NCBI RefSeq assembly: GCF_003054195.1
Contig: NZ_QBKP01000020.1
Coordinates: forward strand, 16,956-80,955
Source of the DNA: Gemmobacter caeni
Lineage (GTDB): Bacteria; Pseudomonadota; Alphaproteobacteria; Rhodobacterales; Rhodobacteraceae
Direction: 5' to 3'
Length of the DNA stretch: 64,000 bases
A program made the translations under genes and the position numbers. Each line of letters starts with the position of its first letter. Position 1 is the stretch's first letter. Below are positions 18,158 through 27,398 of this stretch, piece by piece. The notes beneath the pieces were generated by a model. The model did not search any database and was not told the origin of the DNA. It saw only the letters and a program-made list of their open reading frames with translations.

Positions 18158-18646
18158 TCAGATCGCCGCCAGCAGCGACTCGCCGCCCGAGGCTTCGCAG
18201 ACGCCGGGGCTTTCTTCCAGATGCAGCACCTTGACCACGCCATCCTCGGCGTAAAGCGCATAGCGCTTCGAACGGTCGATCAGACCTGCGGGCGGCGCAG
18301 TGAAGTTCAGACCGATGGCCTTGGTGAAGCTGGAATCCGCATCGCCCAGAAAGGTCAGCCCGGCTTCGGCCGCGCCGGTCGCATCGGCCCAGGCCTTCAT
18401 CACGAAGGGATCATTGACCGAAACACAGATGATCTCGTCCACGCCCTTGGCGGCGAACTTGTCCTTGGTGCGGATGAAGCTCGGCACATGCGCCGTGGTG
18501 CAGACGCCGGTATAGGCCCCCGGCAGGCCGAAAATCACGACCTTGCGGCCCTTGAGCTTCGGCCCAAGCTCTACCTGCTCGGGCCCATTGGCACCCATGG
18601 CCAGCAAAGTGGCATCCGGCAGGCGGCTTCCTTCAGAAATCGTCAT
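18158..18646 (-). CDS. Peroxiredoxin (Prx5/AhpE-like, type II)
   Basis: This 162-residue thiol peroxidase has the peroxidatic Cys49 in PGAYTGVCTTAHVP and a second cysteine near the C-terminus (SPGVCEASGG) that may act as resolving residue. Prx5-type enzymes reduce hydrogen peroxide and organic peroxides using glutathione/glutaredoxin or thioredoxin. It is divergent from the ferredoxin-reductase-like gene (91-bp gap); shared regulation is possible but not shown. Confidence 0.92.
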   Translation of the reverse strand: MTISEGSRLPDATLLAMGANGPEQVELGPKLKGRKVVIFGLPGAYTGVCTTAHVPSFIRTKDKFAAKGVDEIICVSVNDPFVMKAWADATGAAEAGLTFLGDADSSFTKAIGLNFTAPPAGLIDRSKRYALYAEDGVVKVLHLEESPGVCEASGGESLLAAI

Positions 18647-18736
18647 TTCACGTCCCTCGCGCGTTGCGTTACCGATAGCGCCAGATATAGGGTCCGCCGT
18701 AAGACAGGGCCAGAGGCGGCAGTGGAGGAAGACGGG

Positions 18737-19942
18737 ATGGCGCATTTCGTGGTGGTGGGGGCCGGTCAGGCCGGGGCCGCTCTGGTGGCAAAGCTGCGTG
18801 CGCTGGGGTTTCAGGGCGACATCACGCTGATCGGCGAGGAAACCGCCCCGCCCTACCAGCGCCCGCCACTGTCCAAGGCCTATCTGCTGGGCGAGATGGA
18901 GGAGGAACGGCTCTGGCTGCGCAGCGCCGATTTCTATGCCGACAACCGCATCACCCTGCGGCTGGGCGAAGCTGTAACCGCCATCGACGCAAGCGCCCGC
19001 ACCCTGACCGTCGGCGGTGAAACCCTCACCTATGATGAACTCGCGCTGACGACCGGATCGGTGCCGCGTCGCCTGCCCGCCGCGATCGGCGGTGATCTGG
19101 CGGGGGTCTATACCGTGCGCACGCTCGCCGACGTCGATGCGATGCGGGCCGAGTTTCAGCCCGGCCGCCGGGTCGTCATCGTCGGTGGGGGCTATATCGG
19201 GCTGGAGGCCGCGGCGGTGGCCGCGAAGCTGGGCCTGAATGTCACGGTGATCGAGGCCGCGCCGCGCATCCTGCAACGCGTCGCCGCGCCCGAAACCGCA
19301 GATTATTTCCGCGCCCTGCACGGCACGCATGGCGTCACGATCCGCGAGGGCGTGGGTCTTGCGCGGCTGGCAGGCGAAACCCGCGTGACCGCCGCACATC
19401 TGGCCGATGGCAGCGAACTGCCCTGTGATTTCGTCATCGCCGGCGTCGGCATCCTGCCGGTCACTACGCTGGCCGAGGCGGCAGGCTGCGCCATCGAAAA
19501 TGGCATCCGCACCGATGCGCTGGGTCTGACAAGCCAGCCGCACATCTGGTCGGCGGGCGATTGCGCCTCTTTCCCGCATGGGACGGGGCGGCTGCGTCTG
19601 GAATCGGTGGGCAATGCCATTGATCAGGCAGAGGCCGTGGCCGCCAACATGCTGGGTGCAGGGCAGCCCTATGTGGCGAAGCCCTGGTTCTGGTCGGATC
19701 AATATGACTGCAAATTGCAGATTGCCGGGCTCAATACCGGCTATGACCACATCGTCACCCGCAAGGGCGAAGGTGCTGCGGTCAGCTTCTGGTATTATGC
19801 GGGCGACACGCTGCTGGCGGTGGATGCGATGAACGACGCGCGGGCCTATATGGTCGGCAAGCGGCTGATCGAGATGGGCCGCAGCCCCGCGCCAGAGGCT
19901 GTGGTGGATACGCCCGACCTGAAGGTGCTTCTGAAGGCATGA
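18737..19942 (+). CDS. NAD(P)H-dependent ferredoxin/rubredoxin reductase-like flavoprotein
   Basis: This 401-residue protein has an FAD motif at the N-terminus (VVVGAGQAGAALVAKL), PPYQRPPLSK, a second dinucleotide motif for NAD(P)H (VIVGGGYIGLEAAAVAAKLG, about residues 152-171), and WSAGDCASFP near 275, typical of BphA4/ferredoxin reductase enzymes. The usual role is to pass electrons from NADH to a small ferredoxin serving an oxygenase or P450, but no such partner is encoded nearby. Its stop overlaps rsmD by four bases. Confidence 0.88.
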   Translation: MAHFVVVGAGQAGAALVAKLRALGFQGDITLIGEETAPPYQRPPLSKAYLLGEMEEERLWLRSADFYADNRITLRLGEAVTAIDASARTLTVGGETLTYDELALTTGSVPRRLPAAIGGDLAGVYTVRTLADVDAMRAEFQPGRRVVIVGGGYIGLEAAAVAAKLGLNVTVIEAAPRILQRVAAPETADYFRALHGTHGVTIREGVGLARLAGETRVTAAHLADGSELPCDFVIAGVGILPVTTLAEAAGCAIENGIRTDALGLTSQPHIWSAGDCASFPHGTGRLRLESVGNAIDQAEAVAANMLGAGQPYVAKPWFWSDQYDCKLQIAGLNTGYDHIVTRKGEGAAVSFWYYAGDTLLAVDAMNDARAYMVGKRLIEMGRSPAPEAVVDTPDLKVLLKA

Positions 19943-20508
19943 GGATCATCGGCGGCACGTTCCGGGGGCTGAAGCTGGCCGAGGTAGGCGCAGGCGATGC
20001 GGCGGCGCATCTGCGTCCCACCACCGACCGCGTGCGGGAATCCATCTTCAACCTGCTGGTCAACGGCCGCATCGCACAAACGGGCGATCCTGTGACAGGC
20101 GCACGGGTGCTGGACCTGTTCGCGGGAACCGGCGCTCTGGGGCTTGAGGCGCTCAGCCGTGGGGCGGCCCGCGTTGCCTTCGTCGATGACGGCACCGCCG
20201 CGCGCGCGTTGCTGCGTCGGAATATCGAGCTGATGCGCGCCATGGGCCAGACCGATGTCTGGCGCCGCGATGCAACGCGCATGGGGCCGAACCGGGGCGC
20301 AGGCTATACTCTGGTCTTTCTTGACCCGCCCTATGGCAAGGGTCTGGGCGAACAGGCGCTGGCTTCCTGCGTGGCGGGTGGCTGGCTGGCCCCCGGCGCT
20401 GTTGTCCTCTGGGAAGAAAGCGCCGCACCGCTTGCCCCCGCCGGATTCGAACAGATCGACCAGCGCGCCTATGGCGATACGGTCATCACGCTTCTGAGGG
20501 CGGCATGA
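19939..20508 (+). CDS. rsmD: 16S rRNA (guanine966-N2)-methyltransferase
   Basis: This 189-residue methyltransferase begins with the RsmD signature MRIIGGTFRG and has LRPTTDRVRESIFNLL, SAM motif DLFAGTGALGLEALSRG and the catalytic DPPYG (normally D/N-PP-Y). It methylates G966 in the 30S subunit. It overlaps both its upstream and downstream neighbours by four bases, so translation of the three genes is coupled. Confidence 0.93.
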   Translation: MRIIGGTFRGLKLAEVGAGDAAAHLRPTTDRVRESIFNLLVNGRIAQTGDPVTGARVLDLFAGTGALGLEALSRGAARVAFVDDGTAARALLRRNIELMRAMGQTDVWRRDATRMGPNRGAGYTLVFLDPPYGKGLGEQALASCVAGGWLAPGAVVLWEESAAPLAPAGFEQIDQRAYGDTVITLLRAA

Positions 20509-21155
20509 TCCCGGCGGCGGTTCTGTTCGATTGCGATGGCGTGGTGGTGGACAGCGAAGGCCCCACTTTCGACATGCTGGCCGAAGATCTGGCCGCGCGT
20601 GGCCTGCCGCTGACCCATGCCGAGATGGAGCGGCTGTTTCTGGGCGGCACCGTTGAAAAAGTGGGCCTGCGCGCCGCCGGGATGGGCGCCGATATCCCGC
20701 CGGGCTGGGCGGCAGATTTCTATGAACGGCTTTACGCCCGGCTGGCCGAAGGCACGCCGCTGATCCCCGGTATTCTGGACGTGCTGGACCGGCTGGATAC
20801 GGCAGGGGTGCCCTATGCCATCGGCTCGAACGGAACCGGGCGCAAGATGGGCATTACCATCGGTCAGCATCCGGCGCTGGCCGCACGGCTGGAAGGGCGG
20901 ATGTTTTCCGGCATCGACCTGAAGATGATCAAGCCCGCACCCGATCTTTACCTGCACGCCGCTCAGGCGGTTGGCGCTGATCCCGTCGCCTGCGTGGTGG
21001 TAGAGGACAGCCCGACCGGCGCGCGGGCGGCCCGCGCCGCCGGGATGCGCTGCATGGGATTTACCCCGCAGGGGGATGGTGCCGCGCTGGCAGCCGAAGG
21101 CGCGGTGATCTTCCGAGCCATGGTCGAACTGCCCGCATTGCTGGGGCTGGATTAA
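20505..21155 (+). CDS. HAD-superfamily phosphatase
   Basis: This 216-residue hydrolase shows HAD motif [13 protein letters not shown] (nucleophile Asp and acid/base Asp), motif II GSNGTGR, motif III lysine in [11 protein letters not shown] and motif [18 protein letters not shown]. It belongs to the subfamily with a helical cap (phosphoglycolate/beta-phosphoglucomutase-like); the substrate is unknown. Its TAA stop interlocks with the ruvB stop on the other strand (shared TTAA), so the two genes converge with no spacer. Confidence 0.88.
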   Translation: MIPAAVLFDCDGVVVDSEGPTFDMLAEDLAARGLPLTHAEMERLFLGGTVEKVGLRAAGMGADIPPGWAADFYERLYARLAEGTPLIPGILDVLDRLDTAGVPYAIGSNGTGRKMGITIGQHPALAARLEGRMFSGIDLKMIKPAPDLYLHAAQAVGADPVACVVVEDSPTGARAARAAGMRCMGFTPQGDGAALAAEGAVIFRAMVELPALLGLD

Positions 21156-22186
21156 AGGTCGAACAGCCCGCCTTGCGCTGCCTGCTGCGGTTGCGGCGGG
21201 GCGAGACCGATGTGGCGCCATGCCTTTGCCGCCAGCATTCGCCCGCGTGGCGTGCGCTGGATCAGCCCCTGTTGCAGCAGGTAAGGCTCGATGACCTCCT
21301 CGATGGCATCACGGCTTTCCGACAGGGCGGCGGCAATAGTCTCCACTCCCACGGGGCCACCGCCGTAGTTCTCGGCCAAAAGCAGCATGTAACGGCGGTC
21401 TGCGCCGTCGAGGCCAAGGTTATCGACCCCCATCCGGGTCAGCGCCCGGTCGGCAATGGCGCGGGTCAGCCGCCCGTCGCCTTCGACCGTCACGAAATCC
21501 ACCACCCGGCGCAACAGACGCCCGGCAATCCGGGGGGTGCCGCGCGCGCGGCGCGCAATCTCGCGCGTGCCCTCGGGCAGCGGTTCGACCCCCAGCAGGC
21601 GGGCGCCGCGGGTGACGATATGGTCAAGCTCATCCTCGGTGTAGAATTGCAGCCGGGTCGGGATACCGAAACGGTCGCGCAAAGGCGTGGTCAAAAGGCC
21701 CAGCCGCGTCGTTGCGCCCACCAGCGTGAAGGGTTGCAGGTCAATCCGCACCGTCCGCGCCGCCGGCCCCTCGCCGATCACCAGATCCAGCGCGAAATCC
21801 TCCATCGCCGGATACAGCACCTCCTCCACCACGGGGGAAAGGCGGTGAATCTCGTCGATGAACAGCACGTCGCGCGGTTCCAGATTGGTCAGGATCGCCG
21901 CCAGATCGCCGGGTTTCGCCAGCACGGGGCCAGAGGTCATGCGGAACCCCACCCCCAACTCGCGCGCCATGATCTGCGCCAGCGTGGTCTTGCCCAGACC
22001 GGGCGGGCCATGGAACAGCGTATGATCCATCGCCTCGCCCCGCATCCGCGCGCTTTCGATGAAGATGCGCAGGTTCGCCCGCGCCTCGGCTTGCCCCACG
22101 AAATCATCCAGCACCTGCGGGCGCAGGGCGCGGTCGGCGTCCTCGGGCAGGCGGTCGGGGCGAAGGGCGGGATCGGGCTGGGTCAT
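21152..22186 (-). CDS. ruvB: Holliday junction branch-migration ATPase RuvB
   Basis: This 344-residue AAA+ motor has Walker [12 protein letters not shown], Walker [10 protein letters not shown], sensor 1 [18 protein letters not shown] and a C-terminal winged helix ([12 protein letters not shown]). It drives branch migration with RuvA. It is the last gene of a minus-strand series in which ruvC-ruvA are separated from it by yceI and htpX. The start [14 protein letters not shown] matches the usual short N-terminus. Confidence 0.97.
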   Translation of the reverse strand: MTQPDPALRPDRLPEDADRALRPQVLDDFVGQAEARANLRIFIESARMRGEAMDHTLFHGPPGLGKTTLAQIMARELGVGFRMTSGPVLAKPGDLAAILTNLEPRDVLFIDEIHRLSPVVEEVLYPAMEDFALDLVIGEGPAARTVRIDLQPFTLVGATTRLGLLTTPLRDRFGIPTRLQFYTEDELDHIVTRGARLLGVEPLPEGTREIARRARGTPRIAGRLLRRVVDFVTVEGDGRLTRAIADRALTRMGVDNLGLDGADRRYMLLLAENYGGGPVGVETIAAALSESRDAIEEVIEPYLLQQGLIQRTPRGRMLAAKAWRHIGLAPPQPQQAAQGGLFDL

Positions 22187-22238
22187 GCCCGGAACAATCC
22201 CCGAACGGCGGTGATTTGGCAAGCGGATTGGCCGCGCC

Positions 22239-23162
22239 TCAGGCCCAGGGGCCGCGTCGCCCGCTGCGCGGGATCGACGAGGCGCGGGTCGCCTGCACCG
22301 GAGCCGCCGTCCCCCTCTGTCCTGCCAGTGCCATCAAGGCCGCCACCCGGTTTTCCGTGTTCGGGTGGGTGGAAAACAGCGCGTCGCGCGCATGGGCGTG
22401 CAGCGGGTTGATGATGAACATATGCGCCAGCGCCGGATTCGCCTCGGCCCGGGGATTGTCGATCCCCTTGGCGAAAGCCTCGATCTTGCGCAGGGCCGAG
22501 GCCAGCCACATCGGATGGCCGCAGATTTCGGCACCGATCCGGTCGGCTTCGTATTCGCGCGAGCGTGAAATCGCCATCTGCACCAGACCGGCCATCAACG
22601 GCGCGAGGATCATCACCAGAATTCCGCCAATCAGCCCACCGCCGCCGCCCTCACGATCCCGACTGCCGCCAAAGAAGAAGGCGAAATTGGCCAGCATCGA
22701 AATCGCCCCGGCCATGGTGGCAGTCACGGTCATGATCAGCGTGTCACGGTTGCGGATGTGCGCAAGCTCATGCGCCATGACCGCCGCGATTTCCTGCCGG
22801 TCGAGCCGCCGCAACAGCCCCATGGTCGCGGCCACGGCGGCATTTTCCGGGTTGCGGCCGGTGGCGAAGGCATTGGGCTGGTCTGTGTCGATGATGAACA
22901 CCCTGGGGCGCGGCATCCCCGCGCCATCGGCCAGATCATGCACCAGCGCCACGAAATCCGGCGCGCTCCGGGCATCGACTTCGCGTGCGCCTGTCATCGA
23001 CAGTACCGCTTTGTCGCTGTTCCACCAGGTAAACAGGTTCATGCCACCGGCAAAGACCAACGCGATCAGCGCGCCTGACGATCCGCCGATGAGGCCGCCA
23101 AGACCCATGAACAGGGCGGTCATCGCCGCCATCAACAGGGCCGTCTTGAAATAACCGTTCAT
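22239..23162 (-). CDS. htpX: Membrane zinc metalloprotease HtpX
   Basis: This 307-residue inner-membrane protease has two N-terminal hydrophobic segments (about residues 5-50), the zinc site HELAH near residue 130, two further hydrophobic segments around 145-195 and the third ligand in SREYEAD. HtpX degrades misfolded membrane proteins with FtsH. It sits between yceI and ruvB on the same strand. Confidence 0.94.
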   Translation of the reverse strand: MNGYFKTALLMAAMTALFMGLGGLIGGSSGALIALVFAGGMNLFTWWNSDKAVLSMTGAREVDARSAPDFVALVHDLADGAGMPRPRVFIIDTDQPNAFATGRNPENAAVAATMGLLRRLDRQEIAAVMAHELAHIRNRDTLIMTVTATMAGAISMLANFAFFFGGSRDREGGGGGLIGGILVMILAPLMAGLVQMAISRSREYEADRIGAEICGHPMWLASALRKIEAFAKGIDNPRAEANPALAHMFIINPLHAHARDALFSTHPNTENRVAALMALAGQRGTAAPVQATRASSIPRSGRRGPWA

Positions 23163-23197
23163 CGAACACCTCCGCGCCCAGCGATATGGGGCGAAGG

Positions 23198-23221
23198 AAA
23201 GGGGCGGACAAGGCCCGCCCC
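23198..23221 (-). terminator. Terminator after yceI
   Basis: On the minus strand, GGGGCGG and CCGCCCC arms are followed by TTTCC, just after the yceI stop. This probably separates yceI from htpX transcription. Confidence 0.65.
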
Positions 23222-23229
23222 CTCAGGCG

Positions 23230-23808
23230 TCATTCCGCCTTCATCGCCTCGATCGAGATTTCCACGGTCACATCGTCCCCGACATAGGGCGCGAACATGC
23301 CGAGGTTAAAATCGGTGCGCTTCAGCGTAGTGGTGCCGGTGAAGCCCATCCACGGCTTCTTCGCCATGGGATGCTCGCCCGCCTGGGTCAGCGCCGCATC
23401 CAGAACCACCGATTTGGTCACGCCGTTCAGCGTCAGGTCGCCGGTGATCTTCGCGGTTTTCTCGCCCGTCACCTCGATGCCGGTGGATTTGAAGGTGACC
23501 AGCGCGCTGTCGTCAGCCGCGTTGAAGAAATCGGGCGACATGAAATGGTCAAAGCGTTCCTGCCAGCCGGTCAGCATGGTGCGGACGGGGAAGGACACTT
23601 CGACGCTGGAGGCTGCCGGATCTTCGGCATCAAAGCTGATATTCCCGTCGAAGCCCGAGAACATGCCCGTCGTGGTCGAGAAACCAAGGTGGTTGTAGCT
23701 GAACACGATCTGGCTGTGCGAGGGATCAAGCACATAGGCCTCGGGCGCAGCCATGGCGGGGGCAGCGGTCAGCGCGGCCAGAAGCGACAGGGTGGAAAGG
23801 CGGATCAT
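23230..23808 (-). CDS. YceI-family periplasmic lipid-binding protein
   Basis: This 192-residue protein has a cleavable signal peptide (LSLLAALTAAPAMA) and the YceI lipocalin-like domain: YVLDPSHSQIVFSYNHLGFSTTTG, then FPVRTMLTGW, DLTLNGVTKSV and the C-terminal beta-strand VTVEISIEAMKA. Members bind polyisoprenoid or amphiphilic molecules in the periplasm; the ligand here is unknown. Confidence 0.9.
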   Translation of the reverse strand: MIRLSTLSLLAALTAAPAMAAPEAYVLDPSHSQIVFSYNHLGFSTTTGMFSGFDGNISFDAEDPAASSVEVSFPVRTMLTGWQERFDHFMSPDFFNAADDSALVTFKSTGIEVTGEKTAKITGDLTLNGVTKSVVLDAALTQAGEHPMAKKPWMGFTGTTTLKRTDFNLGMFAPYVGDDVTVEISIEAMKAE

Positions 23809-23954
23809 CGGGAACTCCGTCTGTTTGCAAGGTCGGGCAGCACATGCTGCATGCGCAGAAACTGCCCGGCCCGCCTTCTGTGCACAATTCAGTGCCTGCG
23901 AACATGGTCTGTTCGCTGCCGAACATCAAAAGCAGGTCAGAGCCCTTGAATGGC

Positions 23955-24638
23955 TCAGTTTTTTGGCATGAGGAGCTTCAGCGCCCGGCGGATCAGCTCG
24001 GCAGTATCAGCCTCGGGCGCCTCTCCCGAGACCGTGGCCACGGCCTGCGCCGCATCGGCCTGGCCATAGCCGAGGTTCAGCAAGGCCGACAGGGCATCCG
24101 CACTATAGGCCGCGCGGGTGACGGCAGGCCGGACCGGGACACTGCGGGCGGGCTTCGCCTTGACAGCGGGCGCGGGTGCGGCCTCTTCTTCCGTCACGAC
24201 GGCCTCTGCCATCAGGCTGCTGCCCTGGGCCATGATCGCCGGGGCCTTGGATTTCAGCTCCAGCACCACGCGCTGCGCGATTTTCGGGCCGATGCCGGGT
24301 GCCGCCTGAATGGCACGGGCATCACCCAAAGTGATCGCCCGCGCTGTCCCCTCGGCCCCCAGTGTGCCCAGAATCGCCATGGCCGCCTTGGCACCCACCC
24401 CCTGCACGGTGGTCAGCAGGCGATGCCATTCTTTTTCCAGCATGGTCGGAAAGCCGAAGAGTTGCAGCAGATCCTCGCGCACCAGAAGTTCGGTATAAAG
24501 GGCGCAGGCCTCCCCCACGCCGGGCAGCGCCGCCAGAGTACGGTCGCTGACATGGACGATATACCCCACGCCGCGCACGTCGATCAGCACATGATCGGCA
24601 CCGCGCCACTCGATCCGGCCCGCAATCCTGCCGATCAT
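23955..24638 (-). CDS. ruvA: Holliday junction DNA helicase subunit RuvA
   Basis: This 227-residue protein has the RuvA layout: N-terminal OB-fold domain ([11 protein letters not shown]...VDVRGVGY), two helix-hairpin-helix motifs ([13 protein letters not shown] and [17 protein letters not shown]), a flexible Ala/Pro linker and a C-terminal domain that contacts RuvB ([17 protein letters not shown]). It is translationally coupled to ruvC by an ATGA overlap. Confidence 0.96.
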   Translation of the reverse strand: MIGRIAGRIEWRGADHVLIDVRGVGYIVHVSDRTLAALPGVGEACALYTELLVREDLLQLFGFPTMLEKEWHRLLTTVQGVGAKAAMAILGTLGAEGTARAITLGDARAIQAAPGIGPKIAQRVVLELKSKAPAIMAQGSSLMAEAVVTEEEAAPAPAVKAKPARSVPVRPAVTRAAYSADALSALLNLGYGQADAAQAVATVSGEAPEADTAELIRRALKLLMPKN

Positions 24639-25153
24639 CCCGCCGCCCTCCGCAATGCAGCCTCCAGCCGGCCGCTCGACTGACAGTGATGCGCATGGCA
24701 AATGGCAATCGCAAGTGCATCCGCCGCATCAGGACCGGCGATCTTCACCCCCGGCAGATGCAGCCGCACCATGTGATCCACCTGAACCTTCGCAGCATGC
24801 CCCACGCCCACCACGGTCTTCTTTACGGCATTGGGCGCATATTCCCCCACGGTCAGGCCGAATTGCGCCGGCACGAGCAGGGCAATCCCCCGTGCCTGCC
24901 CCAGCTTCAGCGTGGCCACCGCGTCCTTGTTGACGAAGGTATGTTCCACAGCCGCCGTATCAGGCGCATGCGTATGCAGCACCTCGGTCAACTGGGCATG
25001 CAGGCTGCAAAGCCGCTGTGCCAGATCCCCGTCACCCGTTCCAGGTGTGGAATGGCAAATCCCGTTGGCGATATGGGCGATTCGCGTGCCGGAAACCTCG
25101 ATCACGCCCCATCCGAGGTTCCGCAACCCCGGATCAATGCCCAATACCCGCAT
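24635..25153 (-). CDS. ruvC: Holliday junction resolvase RuvC
   Basis: This 172-residue RNase H-fold nuclease has the catalytic acids Asp7 ([12 protein letters not shown]), Glu70 (VEHTFV) and Asp142/Asp145 (PDAADALA) at the family positions. It cuts four-way junctions symmetrically after RuvAB branch migration. It is the first gene of the ruvC-ruvA unit. Confidence 0.97.
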   Translation of the reverse strand: MRVLGIDPGLRNLGWGVIEVSGTRIAHIANGICHSTPGTGDGDLAQRLCSLHAQLTEVLHTHAPDTAAVEHTFVNKDAVATLKLGQARGIALLVPAQFGLTVGEYAPNAVKKTVVGVGHAAKVQVDHMVRLHLPGVKIAGPDAADALAIAICHAHHCQSSGRLEAALRRAAG

Positions 25154-25475
25154 GCCCGCGCCTTTTTGTTCTACATTTTCCCCAAACTAGCACGAAAGAA
25201 GAACATCCGCCAAGATCAATTCGGGCTTGCATCCCGCGCAGGCCGGGGTATGAATTTCGCATATTTGCGACTATCCGGCCGATGAAGGCGACGATCGCCT
25301 GCGGCCCTCGCAAAGCACTGCCAGAACCCTGTCCACCGCAGCGGCCGAGCCATGCGGTTTCTGCATGTGGGCCATGCCTTTGCTTCGCTTGCTTTGCACC
25401 TGCAGCAAGATTATTTGACGCCTCGAAGGCACGGATGCCTTCGATCTAGGCAGTTTTGAAACGAGGAACACCGCC
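25154..25475. other. Intergenic region between ruvC and the DUF1127 gene
   Basis: This 322-bp gap between divergent genes must hold both promoters. The one clear structure is a perfect hairpin with 9-bp arms TCGAAGGCA/TGCCTTCGA and a 4-base loop at 25423-25444, about 30 bp before the DUF1127 start, which would lie in the 5' leader of that mRNA. No gene or other repeat is visible. Confidence 0.5.
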
Positions 25476-25691
25476 ATGGCCGCTTATGAGACGACCCGTA
25501 CGGCGCCCTTTGGCGCCATCTCCACCTACCGCTTCGTGCAGTTCCTGAGCAACATTTTCGCCGCCGTCGCCGACTGGAACGACGCCCGCGTGACGCGCAA
25601 TGAACTGGCCAAGCTGTCGGACCGCGAGCTTGACGATATCGGGCTGTGCCGCGGCGACATCTATCAGATCGGCTCCAAACTGGGCCACTGA
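25476..25691 (+). CDS. DUF1127 small basic protein
   Basis: This 71-residue protein ends with the DUF1127 core, LSDRELDDIGLCRGDIYQI, following a hydrophobic N-terminal helix and WNDARVTRNELAKL. Proteins of this type are abundant in Rhodobacteraceae; one of similar size in Rhodobacter sphaeroides, CcaF1, is an RNA-binding protein involved in sRNA maturation. This one lacks the repeated CCUCCUCCC-type sRNAs in its 3' UTR, so it is not evidently the CcaF1 orthologue. Tandem hairpins follow the stop codon. Confidence 0.9.
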   Translation: MAAYETTRTAPFGAISTYRFVQFLSNIFAAVADWNDARVTRNELAKLSDRELDDIGLCRGDIYQIGSKLGH

Positions 25692-25706
25692 TATCCGTCG
25701 CCGGAT

Positions 25707-25723
25707 CGGGCGCGACGCGCCCG
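25707..25723 (+). other. Compact GC hairpin in the DUF1127 3' UTR
   Basis: CGGGCGCG and CGCGCCCG are separated by one base, 15 bp after the DUF1127 stop and upstream of the terminator. In RNA this would form a very stable stem. Confidence 0.5.
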
Positions 25724-25734
25724 CTGCTATGCCG

Positions 25735-25764
25735 AAGGCCGCTCCTTACGGACGCGGCCTTTTT
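25735..25764 (+). terminator. Rho-independent terminator after the DUF1127 gene
   Basis: AAGGCCGC and GCGGCCTT arms surround an 11-base loop, followed by TTTTT. Confidence 0.85.
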
Positions 25765-25808
25765 GGTATTTGACCGCCGGCAACCGGGTGCCCCGGCCCC
25801 CGTCGCTT

Positions 25809-26147
25809 TCAAAGATATTTGTCGAGTTGGGCCGAGATCCACAGTGTCACGGGATCAGCCTGCATCAGGAAACCGCCCAGACGCTCAAACCCCTGCGAGG
25901 CCTGCATCGCCACAACCCGGTCCTGAAAGGAAGCGTCGCCGATCTGATGATGCATCGCACCCTTCAGGCCAAGGACGCAAAGCCCAACGATAAGCAGAGG
26001 GCCAAGCACACGCCGACGCCGTGATCTGGGACGCTGATAATGGGACCGGCCGAGCGTTCCATCCGCCTCAAAGCCATAACCTTTGGCGCGCGCTTTTTCG
26101 ACACGCGCGACACGGGCATAAAAATCGCCCAAATCCTGTTCGGCCAT
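25809..26147 (-). CDS. Conserved-looking hypothetical protein with one membrane helix
   Basis: This 112-residue protein has a cytoplasmic N-terminus with a heptad-like charged helix (DLGDFYARVARVEKARAKG), a basic stretch (RPRSRRRRVLG), one transmembrane segment (about residues 49-65) and a C-terminal domain of about 45 residues. I do not recognise the family. The start MAEQDLGD was chosen over an upstream ATG because it begins the regular helix. It lies between the DUF1127 terminator and prmA, on the prmA strand. Confidence 0.6.
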   Translation of the reverse strand: MAEQDLGDFYARVARVEKARAKGYGFEADGTLGRSHYQRPRSRRRRVLGPLLIVGLCVLGLKGAMHHQIGDASFQDRVVAMQASQGFERLGGFLMQADPVTLWISAQLDKYL

Positions 26148-26241
26148 ACCACACATACTCCACGATACGGCCCCCACCGAGCGTCCTACTTAAGGCTGAA
26201 ATGTGGCAATATTGCGGCAAAGGCCCGCGCCCCGCCCCGTT

Positions 26242-27114
26242 TCAGCCTTTTTTCAACACCAGAGTCGACCATTCCCCGATGTCCTCACGCTGCTCCAGGG
26301 TGAATCCGGCCGCCAGATAAGCCGCCGTCACCGCCTCCGCCTGTACCACCAGAAGACCAGACAGAATCGCGATTCCTCCCCTGGCCGCATGGGCCGCCAT
26401 ATCCGGCGCCAGTTCGATCAGCGGACCTTTAAGGATATTGGCAAAGATCAGATCGAAAGGCGCGGCCTCCGCGAGCCGCGGCTGGGCAAACCCTGCCGCT
26501 TCAAGACATTCTACCCGGCCCTCCAGCCCGTTGATCGCCACGTTCGCCTCAGCCACATCCACCGCCACCCGGTCGATGTCGGAGGCCAGAATCAGAGCCT
26601 CGGGCAAAACAGACGCCGCGGCCAGCGCCAGGACAGCCGTGCCGCAGCCGATGTCGGCAACCTTTGCAGGCCGGAACCCGGCGTCGAACAACCGGTCGAA
26701 AGCCCGCAGACAACCAAGCGTTGTGCCGTGATGGCCGGTGCCGAAAGCTACTGTCGCCTCGATCTGCAGCGCGATCCGATCCGCAGGCACCTTGTCGGCA
26801 TCATGGCTGCCATAAACAAAGAAGCGCCCCGCCTCAACCGGCGCCAGCTCGCGCCGCACATGAGCGACCCAGTCGATTTCCGGCAACTCCGACAGCGCAA
26901 AGGGCCGTGCCTCGAAAGCCAGCGCCAGAACTTCCAGCATCACCTCGTTGGGCTTCTCGGTGAAATAGGCCCCGACTTCCCAAAGCCCCGAGTCATCCTC
27001 GATCTCAAAGACACCGATGCCGACCGGCGCCGGGTCAAGCTTCTCGACCGCCTCGGCCAGGGCCTCGGCAGCATCTTCTCCCATCAACGTCGTGAGGGCG
27101 GAATAGGTCGGCAT
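26242..27114 (-). CDS. prmA: Ribosomal protein L11 methyltransferase
   Basis: This 290-residue protein has an N-terminal substrate-recognition domain and a class I SAM methyltransferase domain with VADIGCGTAVLALAAA and the FANIL motif that replaces NPPY in PrmA. The linker sequence ATVAFGTGHHGTT is typical. PrmA trimethylates ribosomal protein L11 on lysines and its N-terminus. The chosen start MPTYSALT matches family N-termini; the frame is open further upstream. Confidence 0.93.
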   Translation of the reverse strand: MPTYSALTTLMGEDAAEALAEAVEKLDPAPVGIGVFEIEDDSGLWEVGAYFTEKPNEVMLEVLALAFEARPFALSELPEIDWVAHVRRELAPVEAGRFFVYGSHDADKVPADRIALQIEATVAFGTGHHGTTLGCLRAFDRLFDAGFRPAKVADIGCGTAVLALAAASVLPEALILASDIDRVAVDVAEANVAINGLEGRVECLEAAGFAQPRLAEAAPFDLIFANILKGPLIELAPDMAAHAARGGIAILSGLLVVQAEAVTAAYLAAGFTLEQREDIGEWSTLVLKKG

Positions 27115-27210
27115 CGCGCGGCTCCTCTCAAGGCAGGCTCGCGCCGCGATAGACCCCGGCGGCTCAAGGGTCAAGCGGCGCTGGCACCGGGCCCGACCTG
27201 CCGGGGGCCA

Positions 27211-27275
27211 GCCCCCGGACCCCCGGAGTATTTCAGGCAAGAAGCAGGACCATATTGCTCTTTGTCCAAATACTC
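27211..27275. repeat. Rhodobacteraceae-type intergenic repeat, copy 2 with an inverted partial copy
   Basis: GGAGTATTTCAGGCAAGAAGC (about 27225-27245) is preceded by a C/G-rich palindromic stretch, GGGGGCCAGCCCCC. About 15 bp further on, TTTGTCCAAATACTC (27261-27275) is a shortened inverted copy of the GAGTATTT part. The element resembles the one at 9829-9866. It lies between prmA and msrA, downstream of msrA. Confidence 0.6.
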
Positions 27276-27398
27276 ATTGCCGCTTTCCGGCCTGAACCCC
27301 GATCCGGCAGGGGCGCGGCTGCCACAGGCGGCAGGCCGGGCGGCGGCGCGGGCGCGGTCTCGACACAAGCAAACCCTCGGGGCACCGCCAAACTGCGG

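Noticed and set aside
25160..25180. A LexA box of the alphaproteobacterial GTTC-N7-GTTC type before ruvC
   Set aside because: Only one half-site (GTTC) fits; the second half is TCCC.
25476..25764. CcaF1-CcsR1-4 sRNA operon
   Set aside because: The DUF1127 gene matches in size, but the repeated CCUCCUCCC-loop sRNAs are missing downstream.
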